64,000 nucleotides of DNA. It comes from Caprella mutica (Eukaryota; Arthropoda; Malacostraca; Amphipoda; Caprellidae). Each line of letters begins with the position of its first letter. Position 1 is the first letter of the stretch. Where the stretch lies: positions 31,530-95,529 of the forward strand of contig CANNZV010002507.1 in assembly GCA_947561585.1 (NCBI GenBank). Reading direction: 5' to 3'. This document shows, in pieces, positions 1-13,789 of this stretch. Below the pieces are notes generated by a model. It did not search any database and was not told where the DNA came from. It saw only the letters and a list, made by a program, of their open reading frames with translations. The translations under genes and the position numbers were made by a program.

Positions 1-3000
1 CCAAAGGTAGCTTCTATTAACTTCTTACCAAAGGTAGCTTCTACTAACTTCTAACCAAAGGTAGCTTCTATTAACTTCTAACCAAAGGTAGCTTCTACTA
101 ACTTCTTACCAAAGGTAGCTTCTACTAACTTCTAACCAAAGGTAGCTTCTATTAACTTCTAACCAAAGGTAGCTTCTACTAATTTCTAACCAAAGGTAGC
201 TTCTACTAACTTCTAACCAAAGGTAGCTTCTACTAATTTCTAACCAAAGGTAGCTTCTAATAACTTCTAACCAAAGGTAGCTTCTACTAACTTCTTACCA
301 AAGGTAGCTTCTACTAACTTCTAACCAAAGGTAGCTTCTATTAACTTCTAACCAAAGGTAGCTTCTACTAATTTCTAACCAAAGGTAGCTTCTACTAACT
401 TCTAACCAAAGGTAGCTTCTACTAATTTCTAACCAAAGGTAGCTTCTAATAACTTCTAACCAAAGGTAGCTTCTACTAACTTCTAACCAAAGGTAGCTTC
501 TATTAACTTCTAACCAAAGGTAGCTTCTAATAACTTCTAACCAAAGGTAGCTTCTACTAACTTCTAACCAAAGGTAGCTTCTAATAACTTCTAACCAAAG
601 GTAGCTTCTACTAACTTCTAACCAAAGGTAGCTTCTAATAACTTCTAACCAAAGGTAGCTTCTACTAACTTCTAACCAAAGGTAGCTTCTAATAACTTCT
701 AACCAAAGGTAGCTTCTACTAATTTCTAACCAAAGGTAGCTTCTAATAACTTCTAACCAAAGGTAGTTTCTACTAACTTCTAACCAAAGGTAGTTTCTAC
801 TAACTTCTAACCAAAGGTAGCTTCTAATAACTTCTAACCAAAGGTAGCTTCTACTAACTTCTAACCAAAGGTAGCTTCTAATAACTTCTAACCAAAGGTA
901 GCTTCTACTAACTTCTAACCAAAGGTAGCTTCTAATAACTTCTAACCAAAGGTAGTTTCTACTAACTTCTAACCAAAGGTAGCTTCTAATAACTTCTAAC
1001 CAAAGGTAGCTTCTACTAACTTCTAACCAAAGGTAGCTTCTACTAACTTCTAACCAAAGGTAGCTTCTATTAACTTCTAACCAAAGGTAGCTTCTACTAA
1101 CTTCTAACCAAAGGTAGCTTCTAATAACTTCTAACCAAAGGTAGCTTTTACTAACTTCTAACCAAAGGTAGCTTCTACTAACTTCTAACCAAAGGTAGCT
1201 TCTAATAACTTCTAACCAAAGGTAGCTTCTACTAACTTCTAACCAAAGGTAGCTTCTATTAACTTCTAACCAAAGGTAGCTTCTATTAACTTCTAACCAA
1301 AGGTAGCTTCTATTAACTTCTAACCAAAGGTAGCTTCTACTAACTTCTAACCAAAGGTAGCTTCTATTAACTTCTAACCAAAGGTAGCTTCTACTAACTT
1401 CTAACTAAAGGTAGCTTCTATTAACTTCTAACCAAAGGTAGCTTCTACTAACTTCTAACCAAAGGTAGCTTCTACTAACTTCTAACCAAAGGTAGCTTCT
1501 ATTAACTTCTAACCAAAGGTAGCTTCTATTAACTTCTTACCAAAGGTAGCTTCTATTAACTTCTAACCAAAGGTAGCTTCTATTCACTTCTAACCAAAGG
1601 TAGCTTCTATTAACTTCTAACTAAAGGTAGCTTCTATTAACTTCTTACCAAAGGTAGCTTCTACTAACTTCTAACCAAAGGTAGCTTCTATTAACTTCTA
1701 ACCAAAGGTAGCTTCTATTAACTTCTTACCAAAGGTAGCTTCTACTAACTTCTTACCAAAGGTAGCTTCTACTAACTTCTTACCAAAGGTAGCTTCTATT
1801 AACTTCTAACTAAAGGTAGCTTCTATTAACTTCTTACCAAAGGTAGCTTCTATTAACTTCTTACCAAAGGTAGCTTCTACTAACTTCTTACCAAAGGTAG
1901 CTTCTATTAACTTCTAACCAAAGGTAGCTTCTATTAACTTCTTACCAAAGGTAGCTTCTACTAACTTCTTACCAAAGGTAGCTTCTACTAACTTCTTACC
2001 AAAGGTAGCTTCTATTAACTTCTAACCAAAGGTAGCTTCTACTAACTTCTTACCAAAGGTAGCTTCTATTAACTTCTTACCAAAGGTAGCTTCTATTAAC
2101 TTCTAACCAAAGGTAGCTTCTACTAACTTCTAACCAAAGGTAGCTTCTACTAACTTCTAACCAAAGGTAGCTTCTATTAACTTCTAACCAAAGGTAGCTT
2201 CTATTAACTTCTTACCAAAGGTAGCTTCTACTAACTTCTTACCAAAGGTAGCTTCTATTAACTTCTTACCAAAAGTAGCTTCTACTAACTTCTAACCAAA
2301 GGTAGCTTCTAATAACTTCTAACCAAAGGTAGCTTCTACTAACTTCTAACCAAAGGTAGCTTCTATTAACTTCTAACCAAAGGTAGCTTCTATTAACTTC
2401 TAACCAAAGGTAGCTTCTATTAACTTCTAACTAAAGGTAGCTTCTACTAACTTCTAACCAAAGGTAGCTTCTACTAACTTCTAACCAAAGGTAGCTTCTA
2501 CTAACTTCTTACCAAAGGTAGCTTCTATTAACTTCTAACCAAAGGTAGCTTCTACTAACTTCTAACCAAAGGTAGCTTCTACTAACTTCTAACCAAAGGT
2601 AGCTTCTATTAACTTCTAACCAAAGGTAGCTTCTATTAACTTCTTACCAAAGGTAGCTTCTACTAACTTCTTACCAAAGGTAGCTTCTATTCACTTCTAA
2701 CCAAAGGTAGCTTCTATTAACTTCTAACTAAAGGTAGCTTCTACTAACTTCTAACCAAAGGTAGCTTCTACTAACTTCTAACCAAAGGTAGCTTCTACTA
2801 ACTTCTTACCAAAGGTAGCTTCTATTAACTTCTAACCAAAGGTAGCTTCTATTAACTTCTTACCAAAGGTAGCTTCTACTAACTTCTTACCAAAGGTAGC
2901 TTCTATTAACTTCTAACTAAAGGTAGCTTCTATTAACTTCTAACCAAAGGTAGCTTCTATTAACTTCTTACCAAAGGTAGCTTCTACTAACTTCTTACCA

Positions 3001-3561
3001 AAGGTAGCTTCTATTAACTTCTAACCAAAGGTAGCTTCTACTAACTTCTTACCAAAGGTAGCTTCTACTAACTTCTTACCAAAGGTAGCTTCTATTAACT
3101 TCTAACCAAAGGTAGCTTCTATTAACTTCTTACCAAAGGTAGCTTCTACTAACTTCTTACCAAAGGTAGCTTCTATTAACTTCTTACCAAAGGTAGCTTC
3201 TACTAACTTCTTACCAAAGGTAGCTTCTATTAACTTCTTACCAAAGGTAGCTTCTACTAACTTCTTACCAAAGGTAGCTTCTACTAACTTCTTACCAAAG
3301 GTAGCTTCTATTAACTTCTAACCAAAGGTAGCTTCTACTAACTTCTTACCAAAGGTAGCTTCTATTAACTTCTTACCAAAGGTAGCTTCTACTAACTTCT
3401 TACCAAAGGTAGCTTCTATTAACTTCTTACCAAAGGTAGCTTCTACTAACTTCTTACCAAAGGTAGCTTCTACTAACTTCTTACCAAAGGTAGCTTCTAT
3501 TAACTTCTAACCAAAGGTAGCTTCTACTAACTTCTAACCAGAGGTAGCTTCTATTAACTTC
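1..3561. repeat. 27-bp satellite array (continues beyond the window start)
   Basis: About 132 head-to-tail copies of a 27-bp unit, ccaaaggtagcttctaytaa then cttctwa. Variation is concentrated at two positions (cta-c/t/a-taa and cttct-a/t-a), which gives interspersed unit types. There is no open reading frame of note. The array ends at CTTCTAATACGAATAGC. Confidence 0.98.
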
Positions 3562-6500
3562 TAATACGAATAGCTACCTCAATTATATCCACTTGTATGG
3601 ACAGGTTTCAAAGGAATAACTTTACTCTTTAATCCATTGCCCAAAAAAGAATAATAACGTAATCATTAAGTGTCTCTCATTCCAATCCAACAACCCACAT
3701 TGAATCACTTACAGCTATTTACTTTCTATGCTTATTTACATGCGCAATATTAATACTGTCATTAACATTCAATTAAGACTTTTTACCCGAGTAACGGTAC
3801 CTAAGACAAAAACTACCCCATTTAACTGCTGCCAAGAAGGACACGCTCCAGCAGATCTATTGTGAATTACATTTGTTGATGTGATGGGTGATTACTCATT
3901 ACCCATCTCTGCGTAGGCTCTGTCATCTCCATCATCGAACCTACAGACGCGATGAACTTTAGGTGTCCCTTGACTTTTCTCGTGCAAATGCCAGTTTGCC
4001 TCCAGTGTGTCCAGATGGGTCTGTCTGGGCGCCACTTACTCGGCCAGTGGCCTTAATGCCGACCACTACGGGATAATCTGTGCGCCTTAACTACCTAGCA
4101 GTTGCGGGGTCTGTACGCTTGCCTTTGCGCATGTTAGTCTGCACAATCAGGACTAGGAGGGGTTAACTCCTTATCAGTTTCAATGCAGGGTATTTTAATG
4201 AAGTAAATGCGCTAGGCTATTGCAAAGCATTCCATAAAAACTCTATTAATCCAAATCACACATTTTTATCTGCTACCGAATAAAAGTCATGCACAGATCT
4301 AAATGTTATTATATGGACTAAAAAAGAGATGACATTTCGTTCTTCCGATTTTAAGATCTTATCATCCATCTTGTATGCAATCAAATTAATAAGATGATAC
4401 TTGATAGGTTTTTACTTGGATTCATTTTTTTAAGAATTGCATTAATGAATTATAGAGTTCAATTTATTAGATATTGGAATAATATGCCTAGATAGATATA
4501 TGGGAGTAATTATTAATAACTTAGTCTCCCTGCAACCTTCATCTTGTAATTCTCTGTCATGGATAAGGTTACTTGGTACAACATTAATGTGCGAGGCTAA
4601 ATACAAAAGTTTTTCAATCTAGCCATTAGAAAGATTAAAAGGAACCTTTCTTAATCAGTTTAATATTTTTAATCATTCACCTAGTCGATTGTTGCCTATT
4701 TGGGTGCTTAGTTCCCTATTTCAATGACTGAGCTATATTTGGTTGTCAATTGTAGGTCTTTTTGTCGCAATAACGCATCAGTACATCATAGCAGAGATAA
4801 CTCCCGCCTGACATTATAGTGGCTAATACCATATGTCGTTACTCCTAGCATTTATTTATTTACCAATTGATACGGACCATATCTATAATAGGTATCAGTG
4901 TACAGTGCCTCTCTGCAGTGTACAGTCACTCTGCCATTGCTGTGTGGAAGGCGGTAGGCAGGTGACTGTGCACTACATTTCCTGGGTACGAATGTATCTT
5001 CTCTATTTTTTAACCTTATAATGTCAATGGTTTGTTGCAAGGGTGTGGTTGAAATAGCGCAAATAGTCACTAAAGTTCAATGATTCCTACTAATTAAACA
5101 AAAGAGATAACAATTAAATAGTAACTCTCATAGTTGTAGATTAAATGATTTAGAAGTAAATGTGGATCTCACACTACTGACAGCTGAAATATTTTGATAG
5201 AACGGTGATTGTTTCTAAGTGTAATTTAGGTCTGGTTTCTATTCATTTGATCTTCCATTATCAAAATACATTAAATATAAAGTTAACTTTCTACCTGCTC
5301 ACTTTATTCAAATTCAGAGGTTATTTTGGAAACTAATTTATTGCAAAGAAAATTAGTGAACCTATTTTTGATTTATATTTTATATGCAGCATTACCACCA
5401 GATTTATTATGTCATTTTATAGCAAAAAAAAATATAAAAATATCTCAACCATGCTTATAATGTGTTAAATGAATAATGATTTACATTACTGACATCTATT
5501 TAATATTTTCCTAATTACTCTTCACATTCATCGAGTAATTCAATACACTACTGAAAGTGGACTAACCTGTCTTGTAGACTAACAATTTCTAGTCAATTTG
5601 TGCCTATAAATTGGCTGTCAAAAAATGTCAAATCATTAAAGGCTTGTTACCTAAATTCTACTGATTATAATGATAGTAAAATATAATTCCAAAGAAGTCT
5701 TATTTATTTATTGGAAAAATATTGTTACCTGGAAGTCAAATGATCCAATTGATAGGGAGAAGAATTATTAATTATCCTATATCTTGAAAACCTTTAAAAA
5801 TTGACCTATTTATGCTGGTGAAATGGATACATTGATAAATTACCTTTTTATAATTATCATCAAATTATTATTTACTGATCCAAATAAATGTAAAGCACTC
5901 GTCAGTGTCGTCCTCTAAATTGTTTACTTGCTTTTTTACCTTACGTCTAATAGTCCGTTAACGATTAAAATAAATATATTTCCTAGTTCAAACAAAAACT
6001 AGATATCTAATAGAAATCTACTGCCTAGGTACAGCGCGTTTGGTGCCTAAATGTCAGGTGTGCACTCTCCCTCGCACAAACAAATCCTAAGGAACAACTC
6101 ACCTTAAACTCAACTTTGACCTTAGCAAAGACCTTAGGAGCTTCTCCCGCTAAATAACTAGAAGAAATAAATGAAGAGATGAGATTTAGGGACAGACCTT
6201 CAGACTTAACTTGTTTCTGAACTAACACCTAAGCAGATATGCTTCAAAGAGTACCACCTAATTGGTATTTAACATCGCCTACGTGATATATAGTAAGACT
6301 AAAGATCACCACGCTCAGAACAGCTTACTTTGGTAAAATTTTAATTATATTAATAGTTTTATAGAGTAGTTAATTCTTAAAGTATAACTTATCAACTCGA
6401 GATTACTCTAATAATACCACACACCTCTTGCAGGTGCATTTTCTGTTTGTTTTTCAGTTAATTGTAGCCTTTAATTATTTAGTAGCGTGGCAATCGTTTC

Positions 6501-8125
6501 AGTTCACTGTGATGGCCTTAGCACCAGATTTATTTACGCTCTTCAGCTATCATCAGTTTCATTGATCTTGATCTTTTTCAGTAACAAGAACAGGGCTTCT
6601 CGAAGGGCGAAGATCAGCTTCAATATTATTTAGGTCAAGCAGTTTCTTTTATTTTGGCTCCGGAGTTGCATGATTCTAGAAAGAAAAGTCGAGAGCTGTT
6701 GTAGTTTTGATGGAAATAGGCCTAACTTTATTATTGCGATCTTCAAATTTACCTTGAATAGGTAGGCCTATATTATTATTGTTTTTTATTTTATGAATAT
6801 TTGTAAATTTCAGAATTGAAGTAAACAATTGAAGCATGCTCCACAAAATCGAAAGTGTTTCCCTGTTCCTGCATGTTCCAAACTAGTTTTGAGAACTGGT
6901 TTGAAGAATGTGCATTCCTAGTTAAGCGAGCACAAAACACTAGTGTAAATAGAAATACCATAGGGTTTATCCTCTGTTAACCGCTGTTTTGTGGTGATAT
7001 TACAATAATCGTAACACTTTGATAGTAGGACCTTGCATCAAATTGGTTGCTCCCTGGCATTCTACATTTCCCCGGGCTGTAATACCTACCTAATATTTCT
7101 ATATCTTTATACTCCATGTCACGACTTAATGAACCGTAATTGTCTTTTTCCAGGGAATGCCAAAATATTTAATTGATACTCAATGTTCAAAATATGCTGG
7201 TGTTTTAAGAGCGAATGTCTGTTATTTTGGCTGCATTTTCATGGACATTCACGGCTATTAGGTAGCAGCTGGACAAAATGATGAGGGAAATAGTGAATTG
7301 GCGAGTAATTCTGCGCCAGAGTCTGTTCACTGCCCTATAACATTAAAACAATGCTCTTAAAAACCAATGACAGAGATGCTATTGCAGGAATAAATTCGTC
7401 AGATAATAATAAAGATAAAAGAAGCTTAAAATATTATTGGAATGAAGCAGGCAAATATCAATGCGTCTAACGAGAGTTCTAACCATTTAGTTTTTAATGA
7501 ATTAAACTTTAAATAATTCTTTTTAATTCGTAGTATTTTTCTTTTCATAGGTATGGATAAAAAATATTGTAGCTAAGAATATCTGAACTTTTAAAGGTGA
7601 ATTTAGAATGATTGAGATACCTATGAATGTTAGTAAAAAATACTATCTTTAAAAGTCTTCATATTTTTCTCTCAGTAGAAATTAGCCACAATGGTGACAG
7701 AAAAAAATTCTCAAATCACATTTTCAAAGTAAGAAAATTGCATGTAGTAGCCTGTTGCAAATTGTTAATGAACGATAATATGTTTTTTTGCAGAGATTAT
7801 AATTTCCATAACTAGATATCCAATAGTGATCAATAGGTAGGAATTAACCATGACGCTCAAGGCTGTTTTCTAGGCATGTTACTGTATTCAGTAGATCTTT
7901 ACTTTAAATGAAGCAACATATTAACTGTATTCAAAACAATATAGTTATAAAAAGAGCGATGAATTCTTATACTGTAATTGAAAGGGTGAAATATATATCT
8001 AGAATGGTACTTGACGAATAAATATCATTTAATAGCACCGTCCATAGATTACCAATTAGGTGTACATCGCCACAATGTCCGTACCTTCAGGTTGGTTGAT
8101 ACGGTGAACATGAACACCAATTACT
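3562..8125. other. AT-rich sequence without a supportable gene
   Basis: No gene, array or delimitable element is seen. A GC-richer island at about 3830-4180 (with gggcgccacttactcggcca) resembles a decayed transposon or SINE fragment but shows no coding or RNA-gene signature. The few open frames (for example near 4833, 6025 and 7627) are short and lack domain features. Confidence 0.5.
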
Positions 8126-8165
8126 TTGCCGCTTGTAAATGTCACCTGTAGGTTAGGGAGCAGTA

Positions 8166-8362
8166 CTAGAACGAGCTCTTTGGTGCACAGGATAGAACGA
8201 GTGTCCTATCTCTCCTATGGATTCACACAGGGTAGAACGAGCGTCCCATCTCTCCTTTGGATTCACAGAGTAGAACGAGCGTCCCATCTCTCCTTTGGAT
8301 TCACAGGGTAGAACGAGTATCCCCTCTCTCCTTTGGATGCATGGGATAGAACGAGGAGCAGT
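8166..8362. repeat. Short tandem array, about 38-40-bp unit
   Basis: Five imperfect copies of a unit containing tagaacgagcgtcccatctc and tcctttggattcaca are present. It lies just ahead of the 30-bp array. Confidence 0.8.
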
Positions 8363-8412
8363 GTTTTCCTTCTCTACAGATATCATTTACATTACATTTC
8401 ACGCGGCACCAA

Positions 8413-8960
8413 ATAATGCTTCACTGTGTCCAAAATTAGGATTTAATGCTTCACTGTGTCCAAAATTAGGATTTAATGCTTCACTGTGTCCAAAATTAGT
8501 ATTTAAAGTTTAACTGTGTCCAAAATTAGTATTTAAAGCTTAACTGTGTCCAAAATTAGGATTTAATGCTTCACTGTGTCCAAAATTAGGATTTAAAGCT
8601 TCACTGTGTCCAAAATTAGGATTTAAAGCTTCACTGTGTCCAAAATTAGGATTTAAAGCTTCACTGTGTCCAAAATTAGGATTTAATGCTTTACTGTGTC
8701 CAAAATTAGGATTTAAAGCTTCACTGTGTCCAAAATTAGGATTTAAAGCTTCACTGTGTCCAAAATTAGGATTTAATGCTTCACTGTGTCCAAAATTAGG
8801 ATTTAAAGCTTCACTGTGTCCAAAATTAGGATTTAAAACTTCACTGTGTCCAAAATTAAGATTTAAAGCTTCACTGTGTCCAAAATTAGGATTTAATGCT
8901 TAACTGTGTCCAAAATTAGGATTTAAAGCTTCACTGTGTCCAAAATTAGGATTTAATGTT
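8413..8960. repeat. 30-bp tandem array
   Basis: About eighteen copies of a 30-bp unit (gcttcactgtgtccaaaatt aggatttaa type). Variation is mainly at one base (taatgct/taaagct). A short open frame at its start reads NASLCPKLGF repeats but does not persist. Confidence 0.95.
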
Positions 8961-10942
8961 TCGGAGAAAATCAGTTCAATTATATCTCTTCACTTCGAAA
9001 TTTATTTACTTGTATAACTATATGATTTATTACTTTCTAAAATTTAAAGCAGTTTCTAACCAATATGCTTAAAAAAAGGAAATTTACGAATAAATAGATA
9101 ACTCTTTCATAGTGTTCATATGTTGCTGAATATTATAAATTTGCTCATTTTGTTCAATTCATTACTTTATAATATCTGTCCTTTGATCTTAAATATAATG
9201 AGACATAATTAAACGAATATTAGAATAGAAAAAGTCAAATTAAATGTCACTATATTTAATTGATTAAATAAAATCATATTTTGTCTTCTGTATCAAATGA
9301 CCCTGTAACCCTATTTGATATTAAATATTTAACAATATTGTCTGCCCCACATTGTAGATACTGTTCATTTGAATGGCCTTTGCCGCACTAGTAGAATTAG
9401 ATCATTTAAAATGGTATTTAAATCGTCATGGCTATAAGGTTTTCTTCATTTTTCATTTAATTGAAATTCATTTCAAGCTGCATTAAAATTATAATTCATT
9501 CATATTTCATTTACAAAGAAGACCTTTAATTAACATACAACAATTAAATTATTATATAATGAATTAAATTAACATATATTTTCCTAGTCACCTTCCTTGC
9601 GAAGTATATCAATAGCTTATAATTACTGTGAATATGAAGCTTGATTGTTATTAAATCTATTAGGTACATTAAAACATGTTTTCTTTTTCTTATTATGCCA
9701 TTACAGGAAAATTAAATACCAAAAGTTAATAATAGTAAAAGAAATCATGTTTGCAGTATAAATTCATGAAAAGAATTGAAAAATAATCAAATTATGTCTG
9801 CAGGCGACGAAATGTCTTCAAAATACCAACTGCGTCCTAAACACGATTATTATTAAGGAAACTATAAGCATGAATAGACATTGAAAATGTCCATCATCGA
9901 GAAGAAAGAATGCCTAATATTTATCATTGTCAGTTCAGAATAAATAGTACAGATGTTACTGAGTCACAACTAGCACTCCATTTCCCTACAGAACCAGTGA
10001 GGCTTCGAAAACTAACTATCATGGCTAATCTGACTATTGTTACAAGTGGCTAATCTGACTATTGTAACAAGTGGCTAATCTGACTATTGTAACAAGTGGC
10101 TAATCTTACAAAGGTTTGGCAATAGTTTCAGGGGTCTGAGTACACGGAAAAATGTTCTGTAGTTTGATAACAATTTGTTCTTTTCTGATTCTCAGATTGT
10201 TAGCTTGAAATGAAAAGTCAGTCTACAGTATTTTTCGATTAGAAGCCATCGGCTGGGTGGAGCAGTTATCTTATGAATTGTTGTACTGCATCGCCCACTG
10301 TAAATCATCTCATACGATTGAGGGGTACTAATAAAATATATATAATATTGAGACGATCCAGAAGAAATAGTTAGACATTATTGTCACATTTTAATTATGA
10401 TATCATCGATGATTTTCGTTAATTTTATCTTAGATATTCAAAGCAGTCGATATCACGGGAGATAATAGATAATAGTCTCTCTCAACAGTCAACACGGTTA
10501 TAATTGATAATATTGAGAGTAAAACACTTATTAAATGCATTGTTATCTAGTGGAAATTATAGAATAGAATAAGCCAATATTAACTTCATTTATATATGAT
10601 TTTATAAATATTTAAAAACATCGTAAGAAAATGAAACTAAAGAAATCTTTATACTGAATAATTATATCAATTTTAAATCCGATAAATACATTTCAGATAT
10701 TTCAAATTATCTAGTAATAATGCTGAATAACAATTATAGATTATAAATAATTCCATATTTAGCATTGAAAATATCTTTAAATATATTTCAAAACTTATTC
10801 TTCAATATTTCTGAACTATTTAGTACGTCAATTAACGAGGAAATGGTATAATTTAGTACTGTTTTTATCTGCATAGGAACGAATTGCCGTCAATGCAATG
10901 TACCACAGTTGTCTTTAATGGTGAATGCCAAGGTCTGATAAA
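8961..10942. other. AT-rich intergenic sequence with a small 25-bp array
   Basis: No gene is seen. At about 10020-10108, four copies of a 25-bp unit (gtggctaatctgactattgt type) occur in tandem. The remainder is AT-rich with no delimitable element. Confidence 0.55.
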
Positions 10943-12268
10943 GCATGCACTGGTTAGCATGAACTGATTAATGTCTAATTGGTGCTATAGTTTGTCAGAG
11001 CATGAACTGGTTAATGTCTAATTGGTGCTAAGGTTTGTCAGAGCATGAACTGGTTAATGTCTAATTGGTGCTATGGTTTGTCAGAGCATGAACTGGTTAA
11101 TGTCTAATTGGTGCTAAGGTTTGTCAGAGCATGAACTGGTTAATGTCTAATTGGTGCTATGGTTTGTCAGAGCATGAACTGGTTAATGTCTAATTGGTGC
11201 TAAGGTTTGTCAGAGCATGAACTGGTTAATGTCTAATTGGTGCTAAGGTTAGTCAGAGCATGAACTGATTAATGTCTAATTGGTGCTAAAGTTAGTCAGA
11301 GCATGAACTGGTTAATGTCTAATTGGTGCTAAGGTTTGTCATAGCATGAACTGGTTGATGTCTTATTGGTGCTAAGGTTAGTCGGAGCATGAACTGGTTA
11401 ATATCAAATTGGTGCTAAGGTTTGTCATAGCATGAACTGGTTAATGTCTAATTGGTGCTAAGGTTTGTCATAGCATGAACTGGTTGATGTCTTATTGGTG
11501 CTAAGGTTAGTCGGAGCATGAACTAGTTAATGTCTAATTGGTACTAAGGTTTGTCATAGCATGAACTGGTTAATATCAAATTGGTGCTAAGGTTTGTCAT
11601 AGCATGAACTGGTTAATGTCTAATTGGTGCTAAGGTTTGTCATAGCATGAACTGGTTAATATCAAATTGGTGCTATGGTTTGTCATAGCATGAACTGGTT
11701 AATGTCTAATTGGTGCTAAGGTTTGTCATAGCATGAACTGGTTGATGTCTTATTGGTGCTAAGGTTAGTCGGAGCATGAACTGGTTAATGTCTAATTGGT
11801 GCTAAGGTTTGTCATAGCATGAACTGGTTAATGTCTAATTGGTGCTAAGGTTTGTCATAGCATGAACTGGTTAATGTCTAATTGGTGCTAAGGTTTGTCA
11901 TAGCATGAACTGGTTAATGTCTAATTGGTGCTAAGGTTTGTCATAGCATGAACTGGTTAATGTCTAATTGGTGCTAAGGTTTGTCATAGCATGAACTGGT
12001 TAATATCAAATTGGTGCTATGGTTTGTCATAGCATGAACTGGTTAATGTCTAATTGGTGCTATGGTTTGTCATAGCATGAACTGGTTAATGTCTAATTGG
12101 TGCTAAGGTTTGTCATAGCATGAACTGGTTAATGTCTAATTGGTGCTAAGGTTTGTCATAGCATGAACTGGTTAATATCAAATTGGTGCTATGGTTTGTC
12201 ATAGCATGAACTGGTTAATATCAAATTGGTGCTATGGTTTGTCAGAGCATGTCCTGGTTAATGTCAAA
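10943..12268. repeat. 43-bp tandem array
   Basis: About thirty copies of a 43-bp unit (gcatgaactggttaatgtct, then aattggtgctaaggtttgtc). Variants such as gtcagagc/gtcatagc/gtcggagc and gtctaatt/atcaaatt recur in patterns, which suggests multi-unit duplication. Confidence 0.95.
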
Positions 12269-13789
12269 TTTTTCTATCACAAACAACTCCATATTACGTT
12301 ACGTTACTTGATCTTTTAAAATCACGTAGAGTATGTTTACCCGTCATTAAAAATTCTCATTATACATTTGCTCCATGCTGGTGGTTAATAATCGAAGACA
12401 AATTAAAGTATAAAATACCACTGGGTCATTCCCTATTCGTGATCGTGCATTGGACATACTGTACATTAAAATATCACTGCTGTGTGTCGTAACTAATCTC
12501 ACTGGAGATTTAAATGCTCTTTAATGCTCCTCTCAAATTATGCATTTTATTCCCCTTTTCCAGATGCAATTGTGTTAATAGTTAGTTTTTGGTGCTCTAA
12601 ATATCCCTTTATATTTCTATATTTTGGGCCGATATATAAATGTCATTTACCATCAATACACAATTCTTTCTTTTAAAATATAGTGCCTAATTATTTTGAC
12701 ATTTATTTTTTTACTCAAATATCAAGCTTATATTTTTTGTCCGCCTTTGTTTATTGTAGGCGATGATTATTTGAAATTTATTATACTGTAAATAGAATGA
12801 AGTTCAACCCCTTCCATCGAGTGAATTGCATTGGAGTCAGTTTCTTATTAGTCTGAACTATAGCCTCAGTCACTTGAATAAAGTCTGTAATTAGAGTGAT
12901 GAAATGAAGTGGAGGAGAGCCTCTTATTCACTTTATTATCATCTAACAGTGATGAGGTAAGTACTTCATCACAGTCACATCTCTCAAATGTGTTTATAAT
13001 TTACATCATAACGAAAAGATAATTAACTAATTGAGAAAATATATGCACTGACGAACATGTACAAAGAATGGACCAATTGTTCGTATGTTTTATACCGAGT
13101 AACTAACTATCACTACACGCACATGTCTGTTCAATGGATACTCTTCCAGTAACTTATGAACAATGCATACCCAGGTAAAAACTATTATGTGGTCACCAAA
13201 GATTATGGAGGAGATCTGTTACAAAGGCAGTCTTTACTTCATTGCTGTAGTGGGGCGTTCTTTGGGCCCAGATATAACATCTATGATGAGAGTGGGTAGT
13301 CTCCCATGATAATCTACGATGCCTCTTTACTGCAATACCACATAAAATCAGTATTGAGATGATTGATAGTTATTCAAAATATTGATGGTGTGCTTTTCGC
13401 TGATTAATCACGGCTAAATCCTCCTAAATTATCACTCACACTATAGAAAATAGGCAACAATCTATACTGTATACTCGCTTCAACTTCAGTCTTTATTATC
13501 AGACAAATAATAAACAATCTGCAAACGGTAATGTTCCAAGTAAAGCCCTGATATTGTGGGCACCGTAGTAATTACATCACCATTAATTAATTAATTTATT
13601 TTTATTTATTTATTTTTTCATCATAAACTCGTCCTGAACAGACCGGGTGAGGGGGCACTCAGTCCCCTTTGCCTGTTACTCATAGAGTCAATTATGACCC
13701 GAAAAAACTTTCGCTTTTAGGGCATTAAAAAATAGATAAGAACATTGAACAAACATCTGATGAATCATTTTACAAAAGAACTGCAGCTA
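12269..13789. other. Intergenic sequence without a supportable gene
   Basis: AT-rich, with no gene. At 13585-13740 a TTTA-rich tract is followed by a GC-richer segment (gaacagaccgggtgaggggg). In the reverse direction this looks like the 3' tail of a retroposon, but it cannot be classified. Confidence 0.4.

Noticed and set aside
3830..4180. GC-richer island considered as a tRNA-derived SINE or RNA gene
   Set aside because: No convincing A and B box pair, cloverleaf or poly-A tail could be found on either strand.
8126..8513. Short frames over the 38-40-bp and 30-bp arrays
   Set aside because: They are repeat-driven, do not persist through the arrays, and have no start context or domain.
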